A stretch of DNA of 64,000 nucleotides, from positions 1-64,000 of the forward strand of contig JAFIEI010000006.1 in assembly GCA_020832565.1 (NCBI GenBank), read 5' to 3'. The stretch comes from Salinarimonas sp. (GTDB taxonomy: Bacteria > Pseudomonadota > Alphaproteobacteria > Rhizobiales > Beijerinckiaceae). Positions 25,197-36,963 of this stretch are shown here, one piece after another (position 1 is the first letter of the stretch; each line of letters begins with the position of its first letter). The notes beneath the pieces are model-generated. The model was given only the letters and a program-made list of their open reading frames with translations, was not told where the DNA came from and searched no databases. A program made the translations under genes and the position numbers.

Positions 25197-25273
25197 GATC
25201 GCCGGCCATAGTCGTCGCAAGAAATCGCGCAGCCCGCGCGAATCGATTCGTTGTCACAGCCGAGGACTTCGCC

Positions 25274-26011
25274 ATGTCGAGGGTATTGCCCGTCGCGGCG
25301 GCCATCATGGTCGGTTTCGCCGCCACTGCCGCACAAGCTGCCGATCTGTTGCCGCCCCTGCCCGAGTTGGACCAGCCGCTGATCAACGAGCGCCCGCTTG
25401 GCGCCGGCTGGTATCTGCGCGGCGATGTCGGGATCGGCTCGACGGGTCTTGGAACCGCCGTGAGCAACGACGCACCCGGGCAGCGCGAACATACCGACCG
25501 TCGCATGGGAACCGGCATGAGCCTCGGCGCCGGTGCGGGCTACCAGTTCAATTCCTGGCTGCGCGCCGACGTAACCATCGATCACCGCTTCGACGCCCGC
25601 TATCGCGGCACCACGCGTGTCGGCGGGGCCGACTGGCATCATCAGGGGCAGATGTCGGCCACGACGATGCTGGCCAATGCCTATCTCGATCTCGGCACCT
25701 GGTACGCCTTCACGCCCTATATCGGCGCCGGCCTCGGCTTTTCCGCCAAACGTCTGAACCAATACGAGATCACCTCCGGCGGGACGACGGTCGCTACCTT
25801 GAAGAACCGCAACCGCAACGATTTTGCCTGGGCGCTGATGGCGGGTGTCGCGATCGACACGGGTGCGAATACGAGTCTCGATCTCGGCTACCGCTATCTG
25901 AATCTCGGTCACGCCAATACCGGGATCACGACCGGGACCGGCGGCGTGTCACTGCGCAGCCTCGAATCGCATGAGTTCCGCGCCGGCCTGAGATGGCATT
26001 TCGGCAATTAA
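25274..26011 (+). CDS. Outer-membrane beta-barrel protein, paralogue of the preceding gene
   Basis: A 245-residue protein with a Sec signal (VAAAIMVGFAATAAQAA) and a barrel that shares landmarks with the previous protein: GAGWYLRGDVGIGS, NAYLDLGTWYAFTPYIGAGLGF, DFAWALMAGVAID, DLGYRYLNLG and SHEFRAGLRWHF with a terminal aromatic-Gly-Asn end. It lacks the Pro-rich linker. GAGGA lies 8 bp upstream of the ATG. It has its own CtrA-type box upstream, so co-regulation with its paralogue is likely. Confidence 0.85.
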   Translation: MSRVLPVAAAIMVGFAATAAQAADLLPPLPELDQPLINERPLGAGWYLRGDVGIGSTGLGTAVSNDAPGQREHTDRRMGTGMSLGAGAGYQFNSWLRADVTIDHRFDARYRGTTRVGGADWHHQGQMSATTMLANAYLDLGTWYAFTPYIGAGLGFSAKRLNQYEITSGGTTVATLKNRNRNDFAWALMAGVAIDTGANTSLDLGYRYLNLGHANTGITTGTGGVSLRSLESHEFRAGLRWHFGN

Positions 26012-26029
26012 TACAATTTTCAGATGCTG

Positions 26030-26044
26030 GTAAGGCAATATTAA
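26030..26044 (+). promoter_or_regulatory. CtrA-like box (one mismatch) upstream of third beta-barrel gene
   Basis: GTAA (26030-26033), 7 bp, TTAA (26041-26044): one mismatch to TTAA-N7-TTAA, beginning 92 bp before the start of the third barrel gene. A second GGTTAACC palindrome overlaps the 3' side (26045-26052). Confidence 0.4.
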
Positions 26045-26121
26045 GGTTAACCGGCCAGTATCTGATCCGAATTCAGCACATCACCGCGTATTCGACGCGG
26101 CGCCACATATGAGGAAAGACG

Positions 26122-26964
26122 ATGCGGGCCAGATACTTCATCTCGACGGCAATCCTCGCCGCGCTCATCGCCCCGGCGGCACCCGCCATGGCCGCCGATA
26201 TCTTCGGCCCGCTGCGCGGCACGCAATATGGCGGCCCGACCATGAAACCGGTCGTCTCCTGGGAGGGCGGGTATTTCGGTGGCACCGCAGGCGCCACCAC
26301 AAGCAATGTCTCCTTCAGTGGTTCGTTGAGCGATTCCATCGCATTCATGCTGCGCAATACGCGCGTGAACGATTTGATGCAGGTCGACCAGTGGCTGGCG
26401 CCACGAACCAGTGCCATGAATTCCGGCAATTTCGGCATGTTCGCAGGATTCAACTACCAGATCGACGAGGCCGTGCTCGGTTTCGAAGCGGATTATTCAA
26501 GGGTCAACCTGTCGACCTCCGGCTCCGACCGCATGGCCCGACGCACCACGGAGGACGATATCCTCTACAATGCCGTAGCGTCCGGAGAAGTAGGGGTTCA
26601 GATCCGTGACCTCATGTCACTGCGCGCGCGTGCAGGTTATACGATGGGAAGCTTCCTCCCCTTCGTCACCGGCGGTCTCGCGCTGGCGAGTTACACGACG
26701 GTGAGCACTGCTTCGGTCGACGTGGTGGAGCGGGATGCGACAAATCCTGATCCGAATACCAACGTGCTCGGTGTAATCGACGAAACTGAGACTCGTCGCA
26801 AGCGACGCATCGGCCTCGGCCTCGCCGGTGGCGCCGGTGTCGATGCCGCCATCACCGAAAACCTGTTCGTGCGCGGCGAGTGGCAATATCTGCACTTCCC
26901 CGATCTGAACGGCGCCAATGTCAATATTCACAACTTCCGCGCCGGTGCGGCCGTGAAATTCTGA
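26122..26964 (+). CDS. Outer-membrane beta-barrel protein (Omp25/Omp31-like)
   Basis: A 280-residue secreted barrel with signal peptide ILAALIAPAAPAMAA. The mature start is followed by WEGGYFGGTAGAT, FGMFAGFNYQIDEAVLGFEADYS, LRARAGYTMGSFLPFVTGGLALA and the C-terminal strand FRAGAAVKF. This is the Omp25/Omp31 pattern and is only distantly related to the two preceding barrels. ATGAGGAAAGACG precedes the ATG, giving a good ribosome binding site. An insertion DVVERDATNPDPNTN in a surface loop is visible. Confidence 0.85.
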   Translation: MRARYFISTAILAALIAPAAPAMAADIFGPLRGTQYGGPTMKPVVSWEGGYFGGTAGATTSNVSFSGSLSDSIAFMLRNTRVNDLMQVDQWLAPRTSAMNSGNFGMFAGFNYQIDEAVLGFEADYSRVNLSTSGSDRMARRTTEDDILYNAVASGEVGVQIRDLMSLRARAGYTMGSFLPFVTGGLALASYTTVSTASVDVVERDATNPDPNTNVLGVIDETETRRKRRIGLGLAGGAGVDAAITENLFVRGEWQYLHFPDLNGANVNIHNFRAGAAVKF

Positions 26965-26997
26965 AATCGACGCAAAGCCTTATCGCAATTGTCCTTG

Positions 26998-27026
26998 CGG
27001 CGCGCCGAACCACCGGCGCGCCGTTT
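26998..27026 (+). terminator. Rho-independent terminator after third beta-barrel gene
   Basis: Perfect 9-bp stem CGGCGCGCC (26998-27006) / GGCGCGCCG (27015-27023), 8-nt loop, then TTT. Confidence 0.65.
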
Positions 27027-27084
27027 CGCATGCGCCCCTTCCCCAAGGTGAGGCTGTTGACGGATGTCTGCAACATCGTCATAC

Positions 27085-27135
27085 CCATCCGCGGGACACC
27101 TCCCCCCACCGGGAGGCGCCCATCTGAAAGGATGG
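27085..27135 (+). ncRNA. serC-type RNA leader element upstream of serC
   Basis: A structured 5' leader ending 7 bp before the serC ATG. Hairpin 1 is CCTCCC (27099-27104) / GGGAGG (27111-27116), extendable by GCG/CGC (27091-27093 / 27117-27119) with a bulge. Hairpin 2 is CCATC (27120-27124) / GATGG (27131-27135) and its 3' arm holds the AAGGATGGA ribosome binding site. An alternative pairing CCATCC (27085-27090) / GGATGG (27130-27135) competes for the same bases. The serC motif was described upstream of serC in alphaproteobacteria by comparative genomics, with unknown ligand; place and form here agree. Confidence 0.7.
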
Positions 27136-27142
27136 AGTAAAA

Positions 27143-28321
27143 ATGACCAATCAGATCAAGCCGGCTGCGCCCGTGCGCACGCCGCTCTTTTCGTCCGGCC
27201 CCTGCGCCAAGCGCCCCGGATGGACCCCCTCAGCCCTGAATGACGCGGCACTCGGGCGCTCGCATCGCGCCAAGATCGGCAAGGCGAAGCTCGCCGAGGC
27301 GATCGCCCTGACGCGCGAAGTGCTGCAGGTTCCCGATGATTACCGCATCGGCATCGTCCCCGCCTCCGATACGGGCGCGGTCGAGATGGCCATGTGGACC
27401 ATGCTCGGCGCCCGCGGCGTAGACATGGTCGCCTGGGAGAGCTTCGGCGAAGGCTGGGTGACGGATGCCGTCAAGCAGCTCAAGCTCGACGACGCGCAGG
27501 TGATCAAGGCCGAATACGGCGAACTTCCCGATCTCACGAAGCTCGATACGAAAAACCGCGACGTCGTCTTCACCTGGAACGGCACGACCTCGGGCGTTCG
27601 CGTCCCCAATGCCGACTGGATCGCGGCCGATCGCGACGCCATCAGCATCTGCGACGCCACTTCGGCGGCGTTTGCGCAAAAGCTGGATTGGGCCAAGCTC
27701 GATGTCGTGACTTTCTCCTGGCAAAAGGTGCTCGGCGGCGAAGCGGCGCACGGCATGCTGATCCTGTCGCCCCGCGCCGTCGCACGGCTGGAGAGCTACA
27801 CCCCGGACCGCCCGCTTCCCAAGATCTTCCGCCTGACCAAGGGCGGCAAGCTGATCGAGGGGATTTTCAAGGGCGAGACCATCAACACGCCCTCCATGCT
27901 CGCGGTCGAGGATTATCTCGATGCGCTGAAATGGGCCAGGTCACTCGGCGGGCTCGATGCGCTCGTGGCGCGCGCCGATGCCAATGCCCGGGTGATCCAT
28001 GACTGGGTGGGCAAGACCTCGTGGGTCGCCAATCTCGCCCGCGACCCGGCCACCGCCTCCAATACGAGCGTGTGCCTCACGATCGCCGATCCGGACGTGC
28101 TCGCTGCCGGCGAGGAGGCTGTGACGAAGGTCGCCAAGGGAATCGTCTCGACGCTCGAGGCCGAAGGCATGGCCTTCGATATCGGCGCTTATCGCGACGC
28201 GCCGGCAGGCCTGCGCATCTGGTGCGGCGCCACCGTCGAAACGAGCGATCTCGAAGCGCTCACCCCCTGGCTCGACTGGGCCTTCGCACTGGAGAAGGCG
28301 AAGCTTTCGCAGGCCGCGTGA
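27143..28321 (+). CDS. serC: Phosphoserine transaminase
   Basis: A 392-residue PLP enzyme converting 3-phosphohydroxypyruvate and glutamate to phosphoserine in serine synthesis. It is the alphaproteobacterial SerC type (about 390 residues, N-terminus [12 protein letters not shown]) and not the 360-residue E. coli type. PLP Lys195 lies in [15 protein letters not shown] and [12 protein letters not shown] are conserved. AAGGATGGA before the ATG forms part of the RNA element above. The next gene, serA, makes its substrate; the two are likely one operon despite a palindromic repeat between them. Confidence 0.95.
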   Translation: MTNQIKPAAPVRTPLFSSGPCAKRPGWTPSALNDAALGRSHRAKIGKAKLAEAIALTREVLQVPDDYRIGIVPASDTGAVEMAMWTMLGARGVDMVAWESFGEGWVTDAVKQLKLDDAQVIKAEYGELPDLTKLDTKNRDVVFTWNGTTSGVRVPNADWIAADRDAISICDATSAAFAQKLDWAKLDVVTFSWQKVLGGEAAHGMLILSPRAVARLESYTPDRPLPKIFRLTKGGKLIEGIFKGETINTPSMLAVEDYLDALKWARSLGGLDALVARADANARVIHDWVGKTSWVANLARDPATASNTSVCLTIADPDVLAAGEEAVTKVAKGIVSTLEAEGMAFDIGAYRDAPAGLRIWCGATVETSDLEALTPWLDWAFALEKAKLSQAA

Positions 28322-28348
28322 GTTTTTTCGTTTTGCGCTTCGCGCGGC

Positions 28349-28442
28349 ACCCCACCCTTATTCCCTCCCCTTAGGGGAGTGAGACCGAGCGAGCCCTTCA
28401 TGAAGGCCGTCCCTCCCTTAAGGGGAGGGGTAGGGGTGGGGT
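28349..28442. repeat. Palindromic intergenic repeat, copy A
   Basis: Outer arms ACCCCACCCT and AGGGGTGGGGT plus inner CCCTCCCC / GGGGAGGGG arms form a long inverted repeat between serC and serA. The core GAGACCGAGCGAGCCCTTCATGAAGG-like stretch at 28380-28405 matches copy B at 31663-31688 in 23 of 26 positions. Similar REP-like elements are scattered in many alphaproteobacterial genomes. Confidence 0.7.
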
Positions 28443-28515
28443 AACACGCGCGCAAACGCCCGACATTCCCGTTTTTCGCGCATCCCCGATGCGCCCCATC
28501 ACAAGGACAACGCTC

Positions 28516-30108
28516 ATGAGCAAGCCTCGCGTTCTCATTTCCGACGCCCTCTCTCCCGCCGCCGTGGATATCTTCAGGCAGCGCGGCATCGAGGTGGATT
28601 TTCAGCCTGACCTCGGCAAGGATAAGGAAAAGCTCGCCGCGATCATCGGTGATTACGATGGCCTCGCCATTCGCTCCGCCACGAAAGTGACGCCGAAGAT
28701 CCTCGAGAATGCCGAGCGACTGAAGGTCGTCGGGCGCGCCGGTATCGGCGTCGACAATGTCGATCTGCCCGCCGCTACCGCGCGTGGCGTGATCGTGATG
28801 AACACGCCGTTCGGCAATTCCATCACCACCGCCGAGCACGCCATCGCCATGATGTTCGCGCTCGCCCGCCAGATCCCGCAGGCCGATGCCTCCACCCAGG
28901 CCGGCAAGTGGGAGAAGAACCGCTTCATGGGCACGGAGATCACCGCCAAGACGCTCGGCCTGATCGGCTGCGGCAATATCGGTGCGATCGTGGCCAACCG
29001 TGCCAACGGCCTGCACATGCATGTGATCGCCTATGATCCGTTCCTGAGTGCGGACCGGGCGCGCGAGCTCAATGTCGAGAAGGTCGAGCTCGACGAGTTG
29101 CTGACGCGCGCAGATTTCATCACCCTGCACACGCCGCTCACCGACAAGACCCGCAATATCCTCTCCGGCGATGCGATCGCGAAGACGAAGCCGGGCGTGC
29201 GCATCATCAACTGCGCGCGCGGCGGGCTCGTCGACGAGACGGCCCTGCGCGCGGCTCTCGATTCCGGCCATGTCGCCGGCGCCGCCTTCGACGTCTTCGT
29301 CGAGGAGCCGGCCAGGGAGAACCCGCTTTTCGGCCATCCCAACGTGGTCTGCACCCCGCATCTGGGCGCCGCGACCAGCGAGGCGCAGGAGAATGTGGCG
29401 CTGCAGGTGGCCGAGCAGATGTCGAATTATCTGATCTCCGGCGCCATCGAGAACGCCATCAACTTCCCCTCGATCACCGCCGACGAGGCCCCGCGCCTGC
29501 GGCCCTTCGTGGCGCTCGCGGAAAAGCTCGGCTCCTTCCTCGGCCAGCTCACCGAAGCGTCGATCAAGGGCATCCGCATCGAATATGAAGGTGATGTCGC
29601 GGCGATGAACACGAAGGCGCTCACCTCCGCCGCCGTGACCGGAGCGCTGCGCCCGTTCCTGCCCGAGATCAACATGGTCTCGGCGCCGCTCGTGGCGCGC
29701 GAGCGCGGCATCATGGTCGAGGAATTGAAGCGCGACAACGAGCAGAGTGACTATGACAGCTTCATCCGCATCACCATCGATGCGCAGGACATGCCCCGCC
29801 ATGCCGGCGGCACCGTCTTCCACGACGGCAAGCCGCGCGTGGTCGAAATCCGGGGCATCGACGTCGATGCGGAGTTCGCGCCGCATATGCTCTATGTGCG
29901 CAATGCCGACCAGCCGGGCTTCATCGGCGCCTTCGGCTCGCTGCTGGGTGATTCCGGCGTCAATATCGCCACGTTCAGCCTCGGGCGCGACGCGCCGGGG
30001 GGCGATGCCATCTGCTTCGTCGCCATCGACCAGCCGGCGGGCAAGGACGTGCTCGACAAGATCGAGGCCCTGCCGCAAGTCAAGCGTGCCCGCGCCGTGA
30101 ATTTCTGA
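28516..30108 (+). CDS. serA: D-3-phosphoglycerate dehydrogenase
   Basis: A 530-residue NAD-dependent enzyme for the first committed step of serine synthesis. Landmarks: GRAGIGVDNVDLPAATARG, the Rossmann motif GLIGCGNIGAIVA, NCARGGLVDE, and the catalytic His in CTPHLGAAT. After the catalytic part come the intervening (ASB) domain and a C-terminal ACT domain (about 455-530), the long type that may be controlled by serine. ATG 28516 has AAGGA 8 bp upstream; the frame opens at 28489 but the shorter start fits the family. Followed by a strong terminator. Confidence 0.96.
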   Translation: MSKPRVLISDALSPAAVDIFRQRGIEVDFQPDLGKDKEKLAAIIGDYDGLAIRSATKVTPKILENAERLKVVGRAGIGVDNVDLPAATARGVIVMNTPFGNSITTAEHAIAMMFALARQIPQADASTQAGKWEKNRFMGTEITAKTLGLIGCGNIGAIVANRANGLHMHVIAYDPFLSADRARELNVEKVELDELLTRADFITLHTPLTDKTRNILSGDAIAKTKPGVRIINCARGGLVDETALRAALDSGHVAGAAFDVFVEEPARENPLFGHPNVVCTPHLGAATSEAQENVALQVAEQMSNYLISGAIENAINFPSITADEAPRLRPFVALAEKLGSFLGQLTEASIKGIRIEYEGDVAAMNTKALTSAAVTGALRPFLPEINMVSAPLVARERGIMVEELKRDNEQSDYDSFIRITIDAQDMPRHAGGTVFHDGKPRVVEIRGIDVDAEFAPHMLYVRNADQPGFIGAFGSLLGDSGVNIATFSLGRDAPGGDAICFVAIDQPAGKDVLDKIEALPQVKRARAVNF

Positions 30109-30144
30109 GCCGTCATGGCGGCATAAGGCGCATCTGCGCAAACG

Positions 30145-30172
30145 AAAGCCCGGTCTCGCGACCGGGCTTTTT
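30145..30172. terminator. Bidirectional-type terminator between serA and argJ
   Basis: Perfect 11-bp stem AAAGCCCGGTC (30145-30155) / GACCGGGCTTT (30160-30170) with a TCGC loop and TTTTT on the right side. It ends serA rightwards; the A-run on the left is short, so it may also slow argJ transcription leftwards. Confidence 0.85.
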
Positions 30173-30200
30173 CATTTCCACGCCATGCGGCTGCCCGGGA

Positions 30201-31442
30201 TCAGGAGCGGTAATCGGCGTTGATCGCGATGTATTCCTTGGTCAGATCGCAGGTCCAGACCCGCGCGCGACCCTCGCCGAGGCCGATATCGACGCGGATG
30301 GATATGTCCTGCTCGCGCATCACGGCGGCGACCTTCTCCTCGACATAGGCCGGGTCGCGCTCCCCGTCGACGGCGACGCGGATATCGCCGAAATGGATGG
30401 CGAGCCGATCCCGGTCCGCCGGCTCTCCGGCCTTGCCGACCGCCATGACGATACGGCCCCAATTGGGGTCTTCGCCGGCGATCGCCGTCTTGACCAGCGG
30501 GGAATTGGCGATGGACATGGCGATCGCCTTCGCCGAAGCATCGCTGACGGCGCCGTCGACATCGATGGTAACGAATTTCGACGCGCCCTCCCCGTCGCGG
30601 GCGACCCATTGCGCCAGCTCGATCAGGAGATCGTCGAGCGCCTGCCCGAATTCGGCAAGTTGCGGGTCGTCGGCCTCGGAGATCATCGGCGCGCCGCGGC
30701 CCGCCGCTTCGCCGGTGGCAAACAGCATCAGCGTGTCGGAGGTCGAGGTATCGCCGTCGACAGTGATACTGTTGAAGGAGCGATCCGCCCCGCCCGCGAT
30801 CAGCGCCTGCAGCGCCTCCTGCGCGATCGGCGCATCGGTGAACACGAAGGCCAGCATCGTCGCCATGTCCGGCGCGATCATGCCCGAGCCCTTGGCAATG
30901 CCGTTGATCACCACTTCGCAATCGCCGATCATCGCCTTGCGGGTGGCGTATTTCGGGAAAGTGTCGGTGGTCATGATCGCACGCGCCGCCGCTTCCCAGG
31001 CATCGGGAACGGCGCGGGTCGCGCATTCTGCGAGCACACCCTCGAACTTGTCGGCCGCGAGCGGCTCACCGATCACGCCGGTGGAGGCGATGAACACATC
31101 CTGCGGGGAGCAGCCGGCGGCGCGCGCCGCGATATCGGCTGTCTGCGCCACGGCGGAGGCGCCCTTCACCCCAGTGAAGGCATTGGCATTGCCGGAATTC
31201 ACTACGAGGGCCCGCGCGCCGCCGCGACCGAGATTGGCGCGGCACCATTCCACTGCCGCAGAGGGGCATTTCGAGCGCGTGAACACGCCTGCGGCCTGTG
31301 TCTTCTCGCCGAGGCCGACATAGAGTACGTCCGTTCGCCCGCGATACTTGATCCCGGCTTCCGCAGTCGCGAGGACGACGCCGGGAACACTATCCATTTC
31401 GGGGTATTGCTGCGGCGCGAGGGGGGAGACCTTCTTGGACAT
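30201..31442 (-). CDS. argJ: Bifunctional glutamate N-acetyltransferase / amino-acid acetyltransferase
   Basis: A 413-residue ornithine acetyltransferase of the cyclic arginine pathway, moving acetyl from N-acetylornithine to glutamate. The precursor self-cleaves before Thr195 in PDMATMLAF, giving alpha and beta chains; [27 protein letters not shown] and GEDPNWGRI are conserved. ATG 31442 is chosen because [10 protein letters not shown] fits the family; the frame extends 30 residues further upstream without family similarity. Next to the parvulin gene on the same strand, with a palindromic repeat between. Confidence 0.95.
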   Translation of the reverse strand: MSKKVSPLAPQQYPEMDSVPGVVLATAEAGIKYRGRTDVLYVGLGEKTQAAGVFTRSKCPSAAVEWCRANLGRGGARALVVNSGNANAFTGVKGASAVAQTADIAARAAGCSPQDVFIASTGVIGEPLAADKFEGVLAECATRAVPDAWEAAARAIMTTDTFPKYATRKAMIGDCEVVINGIAKGSGMIAPDMATMLAFVFTDAPIAQEALQALIAGGADRSFNSITVDGDTSTSDTLMLFATGEAAGRGAPMISEADDPQLAEFGQALDDLLIELAQWVARDGEGASKFVTIDVDGAVSDASAKAIAMSIANSPLVKTAIAGEDPNWGRIVMAVGKAGEPADRDRLAIHFGDIRVAVDGERDPAYVEEKVAAVMREQDISIRVDIGLGEGRARVWTCDLTKEYIAINADYRS

Positions 31443-31641
31443 GGCGCGGCTCTGGATTCGAGGGCTGTGGATGGCGCCCGGGCTGGCAACCCCGGCGCAT
31501 CCGCGTATTGGCATGCGCGGACACGGCTGCATAGTGCGTTTTCACGAAATCAATGGCGCATCCGCGCCGCACGCATCAGGAACTGCGGAATACGCGCGTC
31601 AGTGTCGATGCAGAGAGCACTGTCGAGGCCTGCATGCAGGC

Positions 31642-31690
31642 GTCTCCCTCCCCGGCGGGGAGGGAGACCGGGCGAGCGCTTCATGGAGGG
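31642..31690. repeat. Palindromic intergenic repeat, copy B
   Basis: A perfect 12-bp stem GTCTCCCTCCCC (31642-31653) / GGGGAGGGAGAC (31657-31668) with loop GGC, followed by CGGGCGAGCGCTTCATGGAGG. It lies 12 bp after the parvulin stop codon. Same family as the repeats at 28349 and 45896. Confidence 0.7.
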
Positions 31691-31702
31691 CAGCGCCCCG
31701 GG

Positions 31703-32626
31703 TCAGTCGGATTCTTCCTCTTCGCCTTCCTCGTCGATATCGAGGCGCTCGATCTCGACGCCCTCGCGCAGGTTGAGGATGAAGGCCTGCTGCGCCTGAC
31801 GGGTCAGGAAGTTGTCGATCTGCTCGCGCATGTCCTCGAATTGCGGCAGCGGTGTTTCACGCCGTTCCTCGACCTTGATCACATGCCAGCCGAACTGCGT
31901 TTCGACCGGATCGGATACCTCACCGGGCTCCAATGCGAAGGCGGCTTCGGAGAAGGGCGCGACCATGCGGCCTGCAGCGAAGAAGCCGAGATCGCCGCCA
32001 TTGCGGGCCGAACCGGGATCCTGCGAGACCTCGCGAGCGACATCGGCGAATTCCTCGCCGGCCTCGAGACGCGCGATCACCGCGATGGCCTCTTCCTCTT
32101 CTTCGACGAGGATATGGCGGGCGCGCACCTCGTCTTCCGGCTCGACACCGGCCGTCGTGGTCTCGAAGAGCTCGCGTGCGGCTTCATCGGTGACGGCATC
32201 GTCGATTTCGAGCTGCATGTAGTCTTCGAGCAGCATCTTCTCGCGGAGATAGGCCACGCGGCGGGCGAATTCCTCGTCCTGGCCCAGCCCGGCTTCCTCG
32301 GCGGCCTGCGCGCCGAGGCGCAGATCCACCAGATAGGTGATCACGATTTCGAGGCGCTCGTCCGGGTCGGTATCGCGCAGCTGCAGCGCCGGATCGGCCA
32401 TGGCGATGGCGATGTCGCCCGCGGTGATCTCGATTTCGCCTGCGCGCGCGACGACCCGGTCGGGATCCTCCTCCGCCGCGACGGGCGCGGGCGAAAGGGC
32501 AATGCCGAGGGCGAGCGGCAGGGCGAGCGCGAACGGTGCCATACGCCGTGCGATGCTGCCGGTCAGGCCCGTCAGGAAGGAGTTCGAGGTGGAAGTAGCG
32601 AGATTTTTCGGATTTTGCACGATCAT
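31703..32626 (-). CDS. Parvulin-type peptidyl-prolyl isomerase
   Basis: A 307-residue exported foldase. A long N-terminal segment ends with signal peptide [22 protein letters not shown]. An N-terminal helical chaperone part is followed by a parvulin domain (about 168-262): [33 protein letters not shown] and [10 protein letters not shown] are diagnostic. The C-terminal tail is extremely acidic ([10 protein letters not shown]). Such PPIases help outer-membrane and periplasmic proteins fold, as SurA and PpiD do. argJ / PPIase / divergent secA is a familiar Hyphomicrobiales order. The start could also be at an internal Met nearer the signal peptide. Confidence 0.9.
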   Translation of the reverse strand: MIVQNPKNLATSTSNSFLTGLTGSIARRMAPFALALPLALGIALSPAPVAAEEDPDRVVARAGEIEITAGDIAIAMADPALQLRDTDPDERLEIVITYLVDLRLGAQAAEEAGLGQDEEFARRVAYLREKMLLEDYMQLEIDDAVTDEAARELFETTTAGVEPEDEVRARHILVEEEEEAIAVIARLEAGEEFADVAREVSQDPGSARNGGDLGFFAAGRMVAPFSEAAFALEPGEVSDPVETQFGWHVIKVEERRETPLPQFEDMREQIDNFLTRQAQQAFILNLREGVEIERLDIDEEGEEEESD

Positions 32627-33030
32627 CGGCTGTCCTTGAGCGTTGCAGCCTCGGCTGCGGTGGGCATCACGTTTCCGGTCGGACCGACCGGGCCGGCCCG
32701 CACTTTATGCTTCTTCGCCGTTCTTCGCGGCGCTGACGACATCCTGCGACCGTATCGACCGGTTGGAAATCGCGCGCGCCTTCTGCTAAAGCAACGGCGC
32801 ATGAGGGATTGGTGGCCTATCCGGGCGCGATGTGCAAGACCCTGCATATCTGCGCAAACGGGCATGTCACCAGGCCCGAACTCTCGATTGTCGCAGCCGT
32901 GGCCTTTCGGATGCGTGCGGCGATGATTAAGTGTATGACGCATGCGCGGGCCGCGCGCAGGCGGCCTCTACGGCTCGCCGCGACGGTTTGCGGACGATTA
33001 TTCAGGAACGGCACTGGACGAAAAATATCC
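32627..33030. other. Divergent intergenic region between parvulin gene and secA
   Basis: 404 bp with no credible gene; frames here are short or extend the secA frame without family similarity. Promoters of both flanking genes must be here. I saw no clear -35/-10 pair, RNA element or repeat. Confidence 0.5.
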
Positions 33031-35844
<2,814 letters not shown>

Positions 35845-35880
35845 TCGAACTGCGCTACCCCGTCTGTACGGGCGAGGGGT

Positions 35881-36372
35881 TCAGAACGCGTCGGGCAGGC
35901 GCGCGGCCGGGTCGCTGATGGCGAGCAGGGTGCCCGCAGCCGCATGCGCGAAGCGCAACGTCACCGCCTTGCGCCGCGCGCCCGCCAGCGGATGTTCCGG
36001 CGGCTCGCGCAGGATCGCGGCATCGAAGCCGTCGGCGAGGATAAGCCCGGCATCCTCGGGAATCAGGGCCACGGGAAACGCTTCCGGCACGGCGAAATAG
36101 AACCGATCACAGAAAGCCCGGTAGCTCTGCCATTTGCGATCGGCACGAAAATCCGCGACGCTCGACTTGATTTCGATGATCGCAATCTCGCCGCCGCGCC
36201 CCAGCACCACGATATCGGCCCGCCTTCCGCTCGCAAGCACGAGTTCGGTGACGCTCGCGGCCTGCATACGCGCGAACAGGCGGCGCACGCCCCGCTGCAC
36301 GGCCAGTGCGGCAGGCGATTGGCGACCATCGGTGGGGATGTGTTCCTGGAGATCGGGCTGGCGCATGGGCAT
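35881..36372 (-). CDS. mmcB: MmcB-family DNA repair protein
   Basis: A 163-residue protein of the MmcB family, named for mitomycin C resistance in Caulobacter. It has a PD-(D/E)xK nuclease-like core: RRADIVVLGRGGEIAIIEIKSSVADFRADRKWQSY region, with Asp in RADIVV and Glu-x-Lys in IEIKSS as probable metal and catalytic residues, then FYFAVPEAFP and AGLILAD. It is divergent, 115 bp apart, from a gene with a LexA-type box, so the locus may be a damage-response region. Start 36372 or ATG 36366. Confidence 0.85.
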   Translation of the reverse strand: MPMRQPDLQEHIPTDGRQSPAALAVQRGVRRLFARMQAASVTELVLASGRRADIVVLGRGGEIAIIEIKSSVADFRADRKWQSYRAFCDRFYFAVPEAFPVALIPEDAGLILADGFDAAILREPPEHPLAGARRKAVTLRFAHAAAGTLLAISDPAARLPDAF

Positions 36373-36448
36373 CTCGGCTTGGTTGATACGAAAAGCGTAC
36401 GAAACAAGATCAAAACCGACAAGCCCCCGGATGCCGGAATCTTTCGGC

Positions 36449-36493
36449 TTGACAGAGGGAGAACATATCGGCTAAATAGAACATATTATGAAC
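36449..36493 (+). promoter_or_regulatory. Probable SOS promoter: -35 element plus LexA-type box over a start codon
   Basis: TTGACA at 36449-36454, 17 bp, then CTAAAT (36472-36477) as a weak -10. GAAC (36479-36482), 7 bp, GAAC (36490-36493) matches the alphaproteobacterial LexA box GAAC-N7-GAAC. A further GAAC is at 36461-36464. The predicted transcription start falls inside the box and within a few bases of the ATG at 36488, so the message would be leaderless or nearly so. Confidence 0.6.
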
Positions 36494-36955
36494 ATGCATG
36501 TGCCCTTCCTGTCCTTCGCCCGCGACCCGCAGCCGGCGCCCCTTCTCGCCGCAGCGGTGCGCGAGGAGGCTCTGCTGGCGCTGGCGGATCTGGGTGAGGC
36601 GCTGCCCCTCGTCGCCTGGCGCGGTCGCTCGGGGCGACGCTACGTGGTCAGCATTTTCGATGCCGGCGAGGCTCCGCCGATCGATCATGGCGCCGTGCTT
36701 CTCGCCGTCGCACGCATGCCCTGCGGGGAGGCCGTCCTGCTCGGCAGCATCGCCCTCACGAATAGGTCGCAGGGCGACGATGCCGAGGGCAATCCATCGG
36801 GCGGCGTCATCGACGTATCGGCTCTGGAGACATGGTGCACGATCATGCGCGCGCGCGGCGCCGGCGAGTGGCATATCCACCTGCTGGCGACGCAACGCCT
36901 CGCCCAGGAAGCGATGCGCGCCGATCTCACCTGCCTGCCGCGCACCACCTCCTGA
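36488..36955 (+). CDS. Unknown protein under a LexA-type box
   Basis: A 155-residue soluble protein I do not recognise. Visible features: a hydrophobic-acidic pattern (LLALADLGEALPLVAWRGRSGRRYVVSIF region), VLLAVARMPCGEAVLLGSIAL, and a C-terminal stretch EWHIHLLATQRLAQEAMR. No signal peptide, membrane segment or known motif. There is no Shine-Dalgarno sequence before ATG 36488 or ATG 36494, in line with the leaderless promoter proposed. It is divergent from mmcB and convergent with the KdsD-like gene 8 bp away. A role in DNA-damage response is inferred only from the box and the neighbour. Confidence 0.65.
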   Translation: MNMHVPFLSFARDPQPAPLLAAAVREEALLALADLGEALPLVAWRGRSGRRYVVSIFDAGEAPPIDHGAVLLAVARMPCGEAVLLGSIALTNRSQGDDAEGNPSGGVIDVSALETWCTIMRARGAGEWHIHLLATQRLAQEAMRADLTCLPRTTS

Positions 36956-36963
36956 AGGCGCGT

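Noticed and set aside
27001..27023. The GGCGCGCC palindromes as a recombination or restriction-related site
   Set aside because: They are the two arms of one terminator hairpin after an outer-membrane protein gene.
35845..35880. A CCCGT/ACGGG hairpin between secA and mmcB as terminator
   Set aside because: The stem is only 5 bp and no T-run follows on either strand.
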